Assembly (NCBI GenBank): GCA_963734065.1
Contig: CAVTFN010000005.1
Coordinates: 1,116,001 to 1,180,000 of the forward strand
Source of the DNA: DATBLE01 sp963734065
Lineage (GTDB): Bacteria > Actinomycetota > Thermoleophilia > Gaiellales > Gaiellaceae
Direction: 5' to 3'
DNA length: 64,000 nucleotides
Part shown: in pieces, positions 43,741-52,820 of the stretch
How the letters are laid out: each line of letters opens with the position of its first letter
Numbering within the stretch: the first letter of the stretch is position 1
Position numbers and translations under genes: made by a program
Notes under the pieces: generated by a model
Database searches by the model: none
Seen by the model: only the letters and a program-made list of their open reading frames with translations
What the model was told of the DNA's origin: nothing

Positions 43741-44361
43741 GTGCGACGAGGCAGCTACCGTGTCCCGATCGACTGGTCGGTCTTCCACTCGCTGAACGGC
43801 CTCCTCCGCGGGGACGATTCAGGTCAAGACGCCGCAGTGGCCTTCAACGCCTCGGCGCTCTTCGCGCTCGTCGCGGTTGCCGCGGCGACCTGGTTCTTCG
43901 CCCGCCCCGGCGGCTCGCTGCGCTCGAAGCTGGCCGCGGCCTCGGCCGGCATCTCGGCGGTCGTCGCGTTGCTCGTCAACGCGGTCCTCGGGCACCTCTG
44001 GTACCACGCGCGCCCGTTCGCCGACCATCCGAAGCAGACGGTGCTGCTCGTGCACCACGGCGCCGACAACTCGTTCCCGAGCGACCACGCGAGCGTCGCG
44101 TTCGCCGTCGCCTTCGCCGTGCTGGTCTTCCACCGGCGCCTCGGGATCGTGCTGCTCGCCGTTGCGGTCGGCGTCGGGCTCGACCGGATCTTCGTCGGCG
44201 TCCACTATCCGATCGACGTGCTCACCAGCGTCCTCGTCGGGCTGGGAGCGGCGCTGGTCGTGACGATGCCGGGTCGTCCCTATGTCGAGTGGCTGGTGCG
44301 GCTCGTCAGCCGGATCACCGATCCGGTCGTCATCGCCGTGCGCCGGCGAGCCGGCCGCTAG
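43741..44361 (+). CDS. PAP2-family membrane phosphatase (BcrC-like)
   Basis: A 206-residue protein with four to five hydrophobic segments. The three PAP2 motifs are WYHARPF (motif 1), SFPSDHAS (motif 2, catalytic His) and RIFVGVHYPIDV (motif 3). Members dephosphorylate lipid diphosphates; BcrC acts on undecaprenyl diphosphate. Only 41 bases separate it from uppP on the other strand, so the two share a promoter region. It ends one base before the convergent alcohol dehydrogenase gene. Confidence 0.85.
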   Translation: MRRGSYRVPIDWSVFHSLNGLLRGDDSGQDAAVAFNASALFALVAVAAATWFFARPGGSLRSKLAAASAGISAVVALLVNAVLGHLWYHARPFADHPKQTVLLVHHGADNSFPSDHASVAFAVAFAVLVFHRRLGIVLLAVAVGVGLDRIFVGVHYPIDVLTSVLVGLGAALVVTMPGRPYVEWLVRLVSRITDPVVIAVRRRAGR

Positions 44362-45273
44362 TCACCAGACCGAGCGGTAGAGCTCGGCGGCCTCGGCCGC
44401 GCTCACCGGCCTCGGATTCGCCTGCGCGCCCGGTCGCGCCGCCGCCCGCGCACCGAGGTCGTCGAGGTCGACCTCCGGCACGCCGAAGTCGCGCAGTCGG
44501 CGGAACCCCGCCAGCCGGGCGAGCTCCTCGACCCGCTCGACCGGCACGGCCGTCATCGCGTCAGGAACGACGGGCGCGTTGAAGCGCATCGCGGGCGGCA
44601 GGCAGATCGCGTTCATCGCGCCGTGCGGCAAGCCGTAGGCGCCGCCGACCGCCTGCGCCATCGCGTGCGCGAGGAAGAGCCCGCGCTCGGCGAGCGCCCG
44701 GCCGGCGTCGCCCGCCGCCTCGAGCAGGCCGGTGCGGGCCTCGAGATCGCTGCCGTCCTCCAGCACGCGCGGCAGCCAGCGGTCGATCCCGGCGCCGCCG
44801 CGCCGGGCGACCTCGAGCTCGCCCGCGTACAGCGCCTCGACGCAGTGCGCGAGCGCATTCATGGCAGTGCCGCCGCTGTCGGCACGCGGCAGGTCGAGCG
44901 TCAGCTCCGCGTCGTAGACGATCCCGGCGGGACGAGCGCCGGCGCCGCCGCCGACCTGGCGCCGGTCGGACGTCCGCACGCCGAAGAAGACCGTCCATTC
45001 CGCCCCCGAGTACGTGGTCGGCACCGAGACGAGCGGAAGCGAGGACGCCGCCGAAGCCGCCTTGGCGGTGTCGATCGCGCTGCCGCCGCCGACCGCGAGG
45101 ATCCCGTCCACCTCCGGTGGAACCGTGATGCGGTCCGAGGGGATCTCGGTCCAGCGCGCGGCCGCGGGGATCTCGAGCACGTCCCAGCGCGGCCCGGCGA
45201 CCAGCAGGGGCCGTTCCGAACCGACATCCTCGAGGACGGCCGGGAGCTCTTCGAGGCCCCAGCGGACGATCAC
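44362..45273 (-). CDS. Iron-containing alcohol dehydrogenase-like protein (maleylacetate-reductase type)
   Basis: A 303-residue protein of the Fe-ADH superfamily, shorter than the usual 350-380. The NAD(P)-binding loop is VGGGSAIDTAKA near residue 61, followed by PTTYSGAEWT. Metal ligands lie in NALAHCVEAL, FLAHAMAQAVGG and PHGAMNAICLP. Maleylacetate reductases of aromatic breakdown have this pattern. Its stop overlaps nothing; its start overlaps the LysR gene stop (ATGA), so the two are co-transcribed. The substrate is not certain. Confidence 0.75.
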   Translation of the reverse strand: MIVRWGLEELPAVLEDVGSERPLLVAGPRWDVLEIPAAARWTEIPSDRITVPPEVDGILAVGGGSAIDTAKAASAASSLPLVSVPTTYSGAEWTVFFGVRTSDRRQVGGGAGARPAGIVYDAELTLDLPRADSGGTAMNALAHCVEALYAGELEVARRGGAGIDRWLPRVLEDGSDLEARTGLLEAAGDAGRALAERGLFLAHAMAQAVGGAYGLPHGAMNAICLPPAMRFNAPVVPDAMTAVPVERVEELARLAGFRRLRDFGVPEVDLDDLGARAAARPGAQANPRPVSAAEAAELYRSVW

Positions 45274-46163
45274 GCGTTCAGTCGCTCCCGCGCGAAGGCG
45301 ACGAACGCCTGCGCAGCGCTCGAGCCCGCCCGCCCCGCGGCGCGGGCGATGTAGATGTCACGCGCGAGGTCGAGCCCGCGGACGCGCGCCTCGGCAAGTG
45401 TTCCGGCGGCCAGCTCGGTCGCGACCGCCTGGCGGGAGATGAACCCGACGCCGAAGCCGCCCTGCACGGCACTGCGCACCGACTCCTGGAGCCCGAGCTC
45501 GAGCGGGACCTCCAGCTCTCGCAGCCGTTTCCCGCCCTTGCGCAGCTCGTCCTCGACCATCTGCCGGACACCGGCGCCGCGCTGCATCAGGATCAACGGG
45601 CCGTCGGCGAGGTCGTCGAGGCCCACCGTGCGCCCGGCGAACGGATGCCCGGGCGGGCAGGCGAGGATCACCTCGTCGCGGAAGAACGGCTCGAAGGCGA
45701 CGGAGCGGTGGCGTCGCGCGGCCCCGACGATCCCGAGCTCCAGCCGCCGGTCGGCGACCAGCTCGACCACCGACTGGGTGTCGAACACCGACAGCTCGAC
45801 CCGGAGCTCGGTGTTCTCGCGCTGAAACTCGCAGAGCAGGAGCGGCAGGACGATCGCGGCCGGGCCGGTGGAGGCGCCGAGCTCGAGCGTCCCTCGTATG
45901 GGCGCGTCGGGCTCGGCGAGCTCGTCGAGCAGCTGCTCCTCGAGCGCGAGCATCCGCTGCGCGCCGCTGTACAGCCGTAGCCCGGCCTCCGTCGGCTCGA
46001 CCCGGCGGCCGGAGCGGTCGAGCAACTGCTGGCCGAGCCGCTGCTCCAGCGCGCGCACCTGTTGCGAGACGGCCGGCTGTGTGACCCCGAGCCGGGAGGC
46101 TGCCTCGGAGAAGCTCCGCCGCTCGACGACCTCGCAGAAGGCGGCGAGCTGGCGCGTGTCCAT
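45270..46163 (-). CDS. LysR-family transcriptional regulator
   Basis: A 297-residue LysR regulator. The N-terminal helix-turn-helix is MDTRQLAAFCEVVERRSFSE followed by AASRLGVTQPAVSQQVRALE. The effector domain (about 90-290) follows, with the last part of the length normal for the family. It overlaps the dehydrogenase gene and probably controls it. A symmetric ATAA-N7-TTAT site covers its own start, which suggests autoregulation. The effector is unknown; an aromatic breakdown intermediate would fit the dehydrogenase. Confidence 0.9.
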   Translation of the reverse strand: MDTRQLAAFCEVVERRSFSEAASRLGVTQPAVSQQVRALEQRLGQQLLDRSGRRVEPTEAGLRLYSGAQRMLALEEQLLDELAEPDAPIRGTLELGASTGPAAIVLPLLLCEFQRENTELRVELSVFDTQSVVELVADRRLELGIVGAARRHRSVAFEPFFRDEVILACPPGHPFAGRTVGLDDLADGPLILMQRGAGVRQMVEDELRKGGKRLRELEVPLELGLQESVRSAVQGGFGVGFISRQAVATELAAGTLAEARVRGLDLARDIYIARAAGRAGSSAAQAFVAFARERLNA

Positions 46164-46177
46164 AACAAAAGCTTATA
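46162..46177 (-). promoter_or_regulatory. Possible LysR binding site and -10 region over the lysR start
   Basis: ATAACAAAAGCTTAT (46162-46176) has the ATAA-N7-TTAT symmetry of LysR sites, and on the minus strand TATAAG at 46172-46177 resembles a -10 box directly before the ATG, which would give a nearly leaderless mRNA. The rest of 46178-46367 shows no gene except the possible N-terminus of the Fic protein. Confidence 0.35.
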
Positions 46178-46367
46178 CTGCCACGACGCGATCGGGTCCA
46201 CTCCGAGCGGCCGTCCATCCTCTGTCCCGGTAGGAGCTCGAGCTGGCAGAGTGATGGCGACGTGTTGATACTATCTTTCTATCATCAGGTCAGCCGTCTT
46301 CACGACGCCGGCCCTCACCGACGATCAGCTCGCCGTTCTAGAGCTCATCGCGGGACTTCGCGAGGAG

Positions 46368-47477
46368 ATGCGTCACAGAGTGAGCGAGCCCAGGAAATGG
46401 TCCGGTGGACTGCGCCGCATGTCCGAGGCGCGCGCTGTTCAGGCCTCGAACAGCATCGAGGGCTACAACGCCACGCTGGATGACGTACTCGCCGTCCATG
46501 ACGGGGATGAACCGCTGGAGGCCGACGCCGAAACCCAGCTTGCTGTCGAGGGTTACCAAGAGGCGATGACCTACGTGCTTCAGGCGACGCAAGCGACCGA
46601 CGTGGAGGTAAACGAGAGCCTGCTCAGCGCTCTGCACTTCATGATGCTGAAGCACGAGCTCTCGCAGAATCCCGGTCGCTGGCGGCCCGCCGCAATTCAC
46701 GTCCGACGGACGGGGACCGGTGAAGTCGTCTACGAAGGCCCCGACCACGACTTGATTCCATCGCTCGTCGAGGCGATGCTCGTCGAGATCGAGGGCTCGG
46801 CCCGAACGCCGATCCTCGTCAGGGCGGCGATGGCCCATCTCAACCTGGTGATGATCCACCCATTCAGCGATGGCAACGGTCGTATGGCTCGCTGCCTACA
46901 GACTTTGCTCCTCGCTCGCGAACGTATCGTCGCGCCGGTCTTCTCGAGCATCGAGGAGTATCTCGGGAGCAACACACAGACCTACTACGACGTCCTCGCA
47001 GAGGTCGGCCAGGGAAGCTGGCATCCGGAGAACGACGCTACGGCGTGGATTCGATTCTGCTTGACCGCGCACTACCGCCAGGCGAAGACGGTACTGCGCC
47101 GGATCCAGGCATTCGAGGAGATGTGGGCAGTCGCGAGCCGGCTGGCGGCTGATCGAGGCCTACCAGAGCGGGCGATCGGCCCGATCGCGGAGGCCGCTTA
47201 CGGGATCCGCATTCGGCGCGCGACCTATCTACGCAGCGTCGAGACGACGTGGGGAGAGCCGGTCGCTGAGCTGACCGCAAGCCGTGACCTGCGCGCACTC
47301 GTAGACGCGGGCCTGCTCGAGCCAATCGGAGACACGAGAGGTCGCTACTACGTCTGTGCTGATGCCCTGAAGGCCGAATGGATCAAGATCCGCTCGAAGT
47401 GGCCGTCCCGACCCGACTCCGATGACCCGTTCCAGATCGTCGCCGACAGAGATCAGCTGACGCTCGACGTGGCCTGA
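46368..47477 (+). CDS. Fic-domain protein with N-terminal inhibitory helix
   Basis: A 369-residue Fic protein, probably an AMP-transferase or related enzyme acting on a cytoplasmic target. The Fic motif HPFSDGNGR is at 160-168. The self-inhibiting motif S/T-x3-E-G/N is present as SNSIEG at 27-32, so it looks like a class II Fic enzyme. The C-terminal 100 residues look like a winged helix. Reading frame in front of ATG 46368 stays family-like back to about 46290, but has no start codon; an in-frame TGA lies at 46266. It has lower GC than its neighbours and may have been acquired. Confidence 0.85.
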   Translation: MRHRVSEPRKWSGGLRRMSEARAVQASNSIEGYNATLDDVLAVHDGDEPLEADAETQLAVEGYQEAMTYVLQATQATDVEVNESLLSALHFMMLKHELSQNPGRWRPAAIHVRRTGTGEVVYEGPDHDLIPSLVEAMLVEIEGSARTPILVRAAMAHLNLVMIHPFSDGNGRMARCLQTLLLARERIVAPVFSSIEEYLGSNTQTYYDVLAEVGQGSWHPENDATAWIRFCLTAHYRQAKTVLRRIQAFEEMWAVASRLAADRGLPERAIGPIAEAAYGIRIRRATYLRSVETTWGEPVAELTASRDLRALVDAGLLEPIGDTRGRYYVCADALKAEWIKIRSKWPSRPDSDDPFQIVADRDQLTLDVA

Positions 47478-47485
47478 TTCGATCC

Positions 47486-48478
47486 ATGCGTATCTGGGTC
47501 GATCTGACCAACTCGCCGCACGTGCTCGTCTTCCGGCCGCTGATCGCGTTGTTGCGCGAACGCGGGCACGAGGTCGAGGTCACGGCCCGCGAGTACGCCC
47601 AGACGATGCAGCTGCTCGAGTTGCACGGGATCGAGGCAACGGTCGTCGGCCACCACGGCGGCGCCTCGACGCTCGGGAAGGCGCGGGCCGAGCTCTCGCG
47701 CGTGCCGGCGCTGCGACGCTGGGCGAAACCGCGCCGCTTCGACCTCGCGCTCGCTCACGGCTCGCACGACCTGACGCTGACCGCCCGCTCGCTCGGGATC
47801 CCGAGCGCGACCACGTTCGACTACGAGTTCGCCTGGCTCCAGCACCAGCTCGGCTGCCGCGCGGCGACGCGTGTGGTCGTCCCGGAGGCGATTCCGCAAG
47901 AGCGGCTCGCCCGGTACGGCGCCCGACCGCCGAAGCTGCGCCGCTACCCCGGTTTGAAGGAGGAGTACTACCTGGCCGACTTCGAGCCCGAACCGGTCGA
48001 GATCCCTTCAGGGAAGCGGCTCGTGGTCGTGCGCACACCGCCGGAGGTGTCGCTCTACCACCGGCACGGCAATCCGCTGTTCCGGACCGTGCTCGAGCTG
48101 CTCGGACGGGACGACGGCACCCATGTCGTCGTGCTGCCGCGAACGGCCGAGCAGCGCGAGGCGATCGTCGCACTCCGTTTGCCCTCGCTCGCCGTTCCCG
48201 AGCGCGCGGTCGACGCGCAGAGCCTGATCGCGGCCGCCGCCGTGGTCGTCTCCGCCGGCGGAACGATGAACCGAGAGGCGGTCGCGCTGGGAACACCCGT
48301 CTACACGACGTTCGGCGGGAGGCTCGGTGCCGTGGACGAAGGGCTGATCCGGGACGGCCGGCTGATGCGGATCGAGCACGCGACTGACCTCCACCTCGAC
48401 TCGCTCCCGCCGCACCGAGAGCGGCTACGGCGCGACCCGAACGTTTTGCTCGACCTGCTGCTGGGCGAGGGCGACTAG
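47486..48478 (+). CDS. DUF354-family glycosyltransferase-like protein
   Basis: A 330-residue protein of the DUF354 family, which resembles GT-B glycosyltransferases and UDP-GlcNAc 2-epimerases. The N-terminus RIWVDLTNSPHVLVFRPLI is the signature. LALAHGSHDLTL, GIPSATTFDYEF and the C-terminal VSAGGTMNREAVALGTPVYT are conserved blocks, the last being the nucleotide-binding end. It follows the Fic gene by 8 bases. Its 3' end overlaps the convergent helicase gene by 54 bases. The substrate is unknown. Confidence 0.8.
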   Translation: MRIWVDLTNSPHVLVFRPLIALLRERGHEVEVTAREYAQTMQLLELHGIEATVVGHHGGASTLGKARAELSRVPALRRWAKPRRFDLALAHGSHDLTLTARSLGIPSATTFDYEFAWLQHQLGCRAATRVVVPEAIPQERLARYGARPPKLRRYPGLKEEYYLADFEPEPVEIPSGKRLVVVRTPPEVSLYHRHGNPLFRTVLELLGRDDGTHVVVLPRTAEQREAIVALRLPSLAVPERAVDAQSLIAAAAVVVSAGGTMNREAVALGTPVYTTFGGRLGAVDEGLIRDGRLMRIEHATDLHLDSLPPHRERLRRDPNVLLDLLLGEGD

Positions 48479-50254
48479 CACTTCCTCGCCGTAGCGCTCG
48501 AGCTTCGCCGGCCCGACGCCCGGTACGGCGGCCAGCTCCGCCAGGCTCCTCGGGCGCCGGCCGGCGATCTCCGCCAGCGTCGTGTTGTGGAAGATCACGT
48601 AGGCGGGCACCTCCTCCGCCCGCGCCCGGGTGAGGCGCCAGGCCTTCAGCGCCTCGAACCCCTCCGGTTGCTCCTCCGCCGGCCGTGCACCGCCCGTCAG
48701 CTCCGTCAGGAATCGGCTCGGCTTCTTCACCCAGGTCACGGCCAGCACGCGTTTCGCCCGCGTCAGCCCGACGTAGAGGAGACGGCGTTCCTCGGCGACG
48801 CCGGCGGGTGTACGCGCCTGCTTGTGCGGGAGCTCCTTCTCCTCCAGCCGCGGCAGCAGCACCACCTCGAACTCGAGGCCCTTGGCGCCGTGGTACGTCA
48901 GCAGGTGGACGCCACGCAGCGACGAGGCTCCGTCGCCGAACCGCCGCTCGAGCTCCGTCCGGAACTCGGCGCCCGACCCGCCGATCTCCTCTGTGAGCCT
49001 CACGAGCAGCGAGAGATCGGCCTGCCGCGCGAGCTCACGGTCGCCGAGCCCCGGCTCCGGCCTCGGCAGCCAGCCGTGCTCGAGGGCGATCGCCCGGACG
49101 CCCTCGGCGGCGGGTGCCGACGGATCGAGGGCGCGCAGCACGCGCCGGGCAGCCTCGCGCGCGAGCAGCGCCGAGCCCTGGTACGGGATCCCCGCCTCGT
49201 GCAGCACCGGCTCGAGCTCTGCCAGGCGGGCGTTCGTTCGGCAGAGGACGGCGATCTCCTCGAGCGGGCAGCCGGCGGCCCGAATCGTCTCGACGAGGAA
49301 CTCGCCCTCGGCCTCCCCGGTCGGAAACGGCCGCACCTCCGGCTCCGGGCCGTCCGGCCGCGTCGTCCGCAGCACCTTCTCCGCCCCGCCCAGCTTCGGC
49401 ACCAGGCGGTTCGCCAGCCCGAGCACCTGCGGGGTCGAGCGGTAGTTCTCCTCCAGCCGGATCACCTCGGCGTGCGGGAACCGCTCCGGCACGCGGAGCA
49501 GATGCTCGGGGGTCGCACCCGTGAAGCCGTAGATCGACTGGTAGTCGTCGCCGACCACGCAGAGGTCGTCGCGTGGGCCGAGCCAGCGGTCGAGCAGCGT
49601 CTGCTGGAGCAGGTTGACGTCCTGGTACTCGTCGACGGTGAAGGCGACGTACCGTTCACGAAGCTCGGCCACCGCTTGCTCGTCGTCGAAGGTCTCGATC
49701 GCGCGCTCGAGCAGGTCCTCGAAGTCCATCAGCCTCTCGGCTCGCTTCCGCTCCTCGTAGCGCCGGTAGACGCGGAGCATCAGGTCGGGCGGGATCGGCG
49801 GCGTGTGCTCGCCGAGGGCGTCGAGGTAGCGCTCCGGCGCGATGCGGCGGTTGTGGGCCCACTCGATCTCCGTCGCGAGATCGCCCGCGGCCCGGAACTT
49901 GTACGGCGCCGGCAGCGAGTTCGCGATCTGACGGACGACGAGCGCCTTCGACGCCAGGATCCGCCCGACCGCCTCCGGCCGGAAGTAGCGCAGCTGGGAG
50001 AGCGCGGCGGAGTGAAAGGTCGACGCGCGGACGCCCGACACGCCGAGCCGCTCGAGCCGCGCCTTCATCTCGCCTGCCGCCTTCTCCGTGAACGTCACGG
50101 CGAGGATCTGCGACGGCAAGAACGCGCCGGAGGCGACCTGGTTGGCGATCCGGTGCGTGATCGTGGTCGTCTTGCCAGAGCCCGCGCCCGCGAGGATGCA
50201 GACCGGTCCGCGGACGGCCTCGACAGCCCGCCGCTGCTCGGCGTTCAGCTCCAT
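48425..50254 (-). CDS. UvrD/Rep-type DNA helicase with C-terminal HRDC-like region
   Basis: A 609-residue superfamily 1A helicase. Walker A is AGAGSGKTT at 22-30, VDEYQDVN is motif II, GDDYQSIYGFTGA is motif III, and LTYHGAKGLEFEVVLLPRL and YVGLTRAKRVLAV are motifs V and VI. The last 80 residues (ALKAWRLTRA, VPAYVIFHNTTLAEIA, VPGVGPAKLERYG) form an HRDC domain, as in mycobacterial UvrD2. It is shorter than UvrD and lacks a large 2B domain. It probably acts in DNA repair. It starts 48 bases downstream of the beta-propeller gene. Confidence 0.9.
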   Translation of the reverse strand: MELNAEQRRAVEAVRGPVCILAGAGSGKTTTITHRIANQVASGAFLPSQILAVTFTEKAAGEMKARLERLGVSGVRASTFHSAALSQLRYFRPEAVGRILASKALVVRQIANSLPAPYKFRAAGDLATEIEWAHNRRIAPERYLDALGEHTPPIPPDLMLRVYRRYEERKRAERLMDFEDLLERAIETFDDEQAVAELRERYVAFTVDEYQDVNLLQQTLLDRWLGPRDDLCVVGDDYQSIYGFTGATPEHLLRVPERFPHAEVIRLEENYRSTPQVLGLANRLVPKLGGAEKVLRTTRPDGPEPEVRPFPTGEAEGEFLVETIRAAGCPLEEIAVLCRTNARLAELEPVLHEAGIPYQGSALLAREAARRVLRALDPSAPAAEGVRAIALEHGWLPRPEPGLGDRELARQADLSLLVRLTEEIGGSGAEFRTELERRFGDGASSLRGVHLLTYHGAKGLEFEVVLLPRLEEKELPHKQARTPAGVAEERRLLYVGLTRAKRVLAVTWVKKPSRFLTELTGGARPAEEQPEGFEALKAWRLTRARAEEVPAYVIFHNTTLAEIAGRRPRSLAELAAVPGVGPAKLERYGEEVLVALAQQQVEQNVRVAP

Positions 50255-50302
50255 CGGACCATCGTATGGAGCCGGTCCGCCGGTGGCCGTGCCGAATCTG
50301 TG

Positions 50303-50974
50303 TCAGTTGCCGATCGCGACGCGTACACGGGTCGGCGACCGGACGACGACCGCCAGCGGCGGGTTGGCGAGCCGGATGCTCTTGTCGACCTGCTTCGTCT
50401 TCGGATCGATCCGGATCACCTTGCCGCTGCGCCTGCTCACCACCCAGACGTAGCCCGCTCCTGTCGCGATCGCCGAGGGCTGGTCGTTCAGGCCGATCGT
50501 CTCGATCTTCGAGCCGACCAGCGGCACGCGTGTGATCGACCCGTTGCCGGCGTTCGCGACCCAGGCGGCGCCGTAGCCGACGGCGACGGCGACCGGGTCG
50601 GTCCCGACGACCTCCTTCCGGAAAACGCCCTTCGAGACCGGGTTGGTGGCGATCACCAGGTTGCGGTCGCCGTCGACCGTCCACACGAGGCCGGCACCGC
50701 GGACGACCGACGGCGCCGCGAAGCCGCCGCCCTTCCTGTTCGACAGCGACTCCATGGTGCGCGCGTCGAGCACGAGCACCGAGTTCGGCTCGACCCGGCG
50801 CGGTGAGCCACCGATCACGAAGCGCAGGTCGAGCGCCGCGGCGACGATGCCGCCCACGAAGATCACCCCGAGCACGATCAGGAGTCGCCTGCGCGTCAGG
50901 CGCGTCGGCTGCCGCGCCAGGCCGTTGCCGGACGGTCTAGCCGACTCGGTCTTCGACAACGGCGGCGCCGGCAC
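50303..50974 (-). CDS. Membrane-anchored beta-propeller-like protein (NHL/Vgb type)
   Basis: A 223-residue protein. After a basic N-terminus it has one membrane segment (about 31-48, LLIVLGVIFVGGIVAAAL), so the rest is outside. The outer part has repeats of about 40 residues with the pattern VAVGYGAAWVANAGNGSITR and IATGAGYVWVVSRRSGKVIR, blades of an NHL/Vgb-type propeller. Only about four blades are present, fewer than usual, so it may oligomerise. It overlaps the 3' end of the sugar dehydratase gene by 38 bases. The function is unknown. Confidence 0.65.
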   Translation of the reverse strand: MPAPPLSKTESARPSGNGLARQPTRLTRRRLLIVLGVIFVGGIVAAALDLRFVIGGSPRRVEPNSVLVLDARTMESLSNRKGGGFAAPSVVRGAGLVWTVDGDRNLVIATNPVSKGVFRKEVVGTDPVAVAVGYGAAWVANAGNGSITRVPLVGSKIETIGLNDQPSAIATGAGYVWVVSRRSGKVIRIDPKTKQVDKSIRLANPPLAVVVRSPTRVRVAIGN

Positions 50975-52820
50975 GGCGCGGTTCCTTCATCATCGCAGCG
51001 AGCGTGGAGACCAGCTCGAGCGTCTCGCTCTCGGCGACGAGGCGCTCCAGCTCGCCGAGCTCGTCGTCGAGCCACGCGGCGTCGATCGGCGGACGGGTGA
51101 CCGCGAGGATCTTCGGGTGCGGCGTCGGGCCGACGGTCTCCCCATCACCCCACAGCTCCTCGTGCAGCTTCTCGCCCGGACGGACGCCTGTGAACTCGAT
51201 CGCGATGTCGCGCTCGGGCTCCTTGCCGGACAGCCGGATCATGTTCTTCGCCAGCTCGACGATCGAGACGGGGTCGCCCATGTCCAGTACGAACACCTGG
51301 CCGTTCCGGCCGATCGAGCCGGCCTGGACGACCAGCGAGACCGCCTCGGGGATCGTCATGAAGAACCGGGTCATATCGGGGTGGGTGACGCCGACCGGCC
51401 CGCCCCGCTCGATCTGGCGGCGAAAGATCGGGATCACGCTGCCGGAGGAGCCGAGCACGTTGCCGAACCGGACGGCGACGAAGCGCGTCGGCACGTCCGT
51501 GCGGGCGCCGTAGCCCTCGACGATCCACTCGCAGAGCGCCTTCGACTGGCCCATCACGGTCTTCGGGTTCACCGCCTTGTCGGTCGAGATGAGCACGAAG
51601 CGGTCGACGCCGAACTCGACTGCGACCTCGGCCATCACCTTCGTCGCCAGCGTGTTGTTGCGCACCGACTCGAGCGGGTTGGCCTCCATCAGCGGCACGT
51701 GCTTGTACGCGGCCGCGTGGAAGACGACCGAGGGCGTGTAGCGCTCGAAGATCCGGCGCATGCGCGCCTTGTTGCCGGCGTCGGCCAGCACCGGCACGCT
51801 CGGCGCGAACCCGCGCTCGGAGACGAGCTCGCGCTCGATCTCGAACAGCGGCGTCTCGCCCTGGTCGACCAGGATCAGGCGCTTGCACCCGATCCGCGCG
51901 ATCTGGCGGCAGAGCTCGGAGCCGATCGAGCCGCCGGCGCCGGTGACCAGCACGGTGGCGTCGGCGATGTACGAGGAGACCGCGGCCAGGTCGACCTCGA
52001 CCGGCTCCCGGCCGAGGACGTCCTCCACCTGCACCGGCCTGATCTGTCCGGCGAGGTTCAGGTCGCCGGAGATCAGCTCGTAGATTCCGGGCAGCGTCTT
52101 CACGGGGACGGCCGCCTCGCGGGTGATGTCGACCACCCGCTGGCGCACCGAGCCGGACGCGGACGGGATCGCGATCAGCACCTCGTCCGGCCGGTTCTCG
52201 CCGAGGATCCGGGGCAGCTCGTCGGTCGTCCCGAGCACACGCACGTTGTGGAGACGCAGGTTCTTCTTGCGCGGGTCGTCGTCGACGAGGCCGATCGGGG
52301 TGTAGCCGAGCGCCGGGCTCTTCAGCATCTCCTTGACGATCAGCTGCGCGGCGTCGCCGGCCCCGACGACGATCACCTCCTTGCCGCGCGCGACCAGGCG
52401 GCGGCCGGTCGGCCGCTCCATCACCGTCCGCGCGAGCATGCGCGCGCCGGCCACGAACGCGAGCAGGAGCAGCCAGTCCATCGCCGCCACCGACCTCGGG
52501 AGGCGCACCTGCGCGACGGGGTCGGCGAAGTAGACGACGATCGACGAGACCAGGCAGGCGACGGTCACGCCGCGCGCAGCGCCCCACATGTCGCGGGTCG
52601 AGACGTAGCGCCACCAGCGGTTGTAGAAGCCGAAGAGGACGAAGGTCGCGACCTGGATCAGGATCACGACCCAGATCGTCTTGGTGAAGAGCGTGTGGTA
52701 GTAGGGCGGGATCTGCGGGTCGAACCGCAGCCGGAATGCGAGGTACCACGCGGCCGCCGCCAGCGCCGCGTCGACCACGAGCTGCCAGAGGCGATGCCGG
52801 TTGATCGGCAGGTGCTTCAG
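50937..52820 (-). CDS. Membrane-bound nucleotide-sugar 4,6-dehydratase (FlaA1/CapD/PglF family)
   Basis: About 627 residues. Four membrane segments (about 15-150) precede a Rossmann-like domain (VIVVGAGDAAQLIVKE) and the catalytic SDR domain with VLVTGAGGSIGSELCRQI. The active site shows the family's altered form: FVLISTDKAVNPKTVMGQSK. These enzymes dehydrate UDP-GlcNAc to a 4-keto-6-deoxy sugar, the substrate for the aminotransferase encoded just upstream. The start is uncertain: the CTG at 52820 overlaps the aminotransferase stop, and GTG 52778 is the fallback but would cut into the first membrane segment. Confidence 0.88.
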   Translation of the reverse strand: MKHLPINRHRLWQLVVDAALAAAAWYLAFRLRFDPQIPPYYHTLFTKTIWVVILIQVATFVLFGFYNRWWRYVSTRDMWGAARGVTVACLVSSIVVYFADPVAQVRLPRSVAAMDWLLLLAFVAGARMLARTVMERPTGRRLVARGKEVIVVGAGDAAQLIVKEMLKSPALGYTPIGLVDDDPRKKNLRLHNVRVLGTTDELPRILGENRPDEVLIAIPSASGSVRQRVVDITREAAVPVKTLPGIYELISGDLNLAGQIRPVQVEDVLGREPVEVDLAAVSSYIADATVLVTGAGGSIGSELCRQIARIGCKRLILVDQGETPLFEIERELVSERGFAPSVPVLADAGNKARMRRIFERYTPSVVFHAAAYKHVPLMEANPLESVRNNTLATKVMAEVAVEFGVDRFVLISTDKAVNPKTVMGQSKALCEWIVEGYGARTDVPTRFVAVRFGNVLGSSGSVIPIFRRQIERGGPVGVTHPDMTRFFMTIPEAVSLVVQAGSIGRNGQVFVLDMGDPVSIVELAKNMIRLSGKEPERDIAIEFTGVRPGEKLHEELWGDGETVGPTPHPKILAVTRPPIDAAWLDDELGELERLVAESETLELVSTLAAMMKEPRRAGAAVVEDRVG

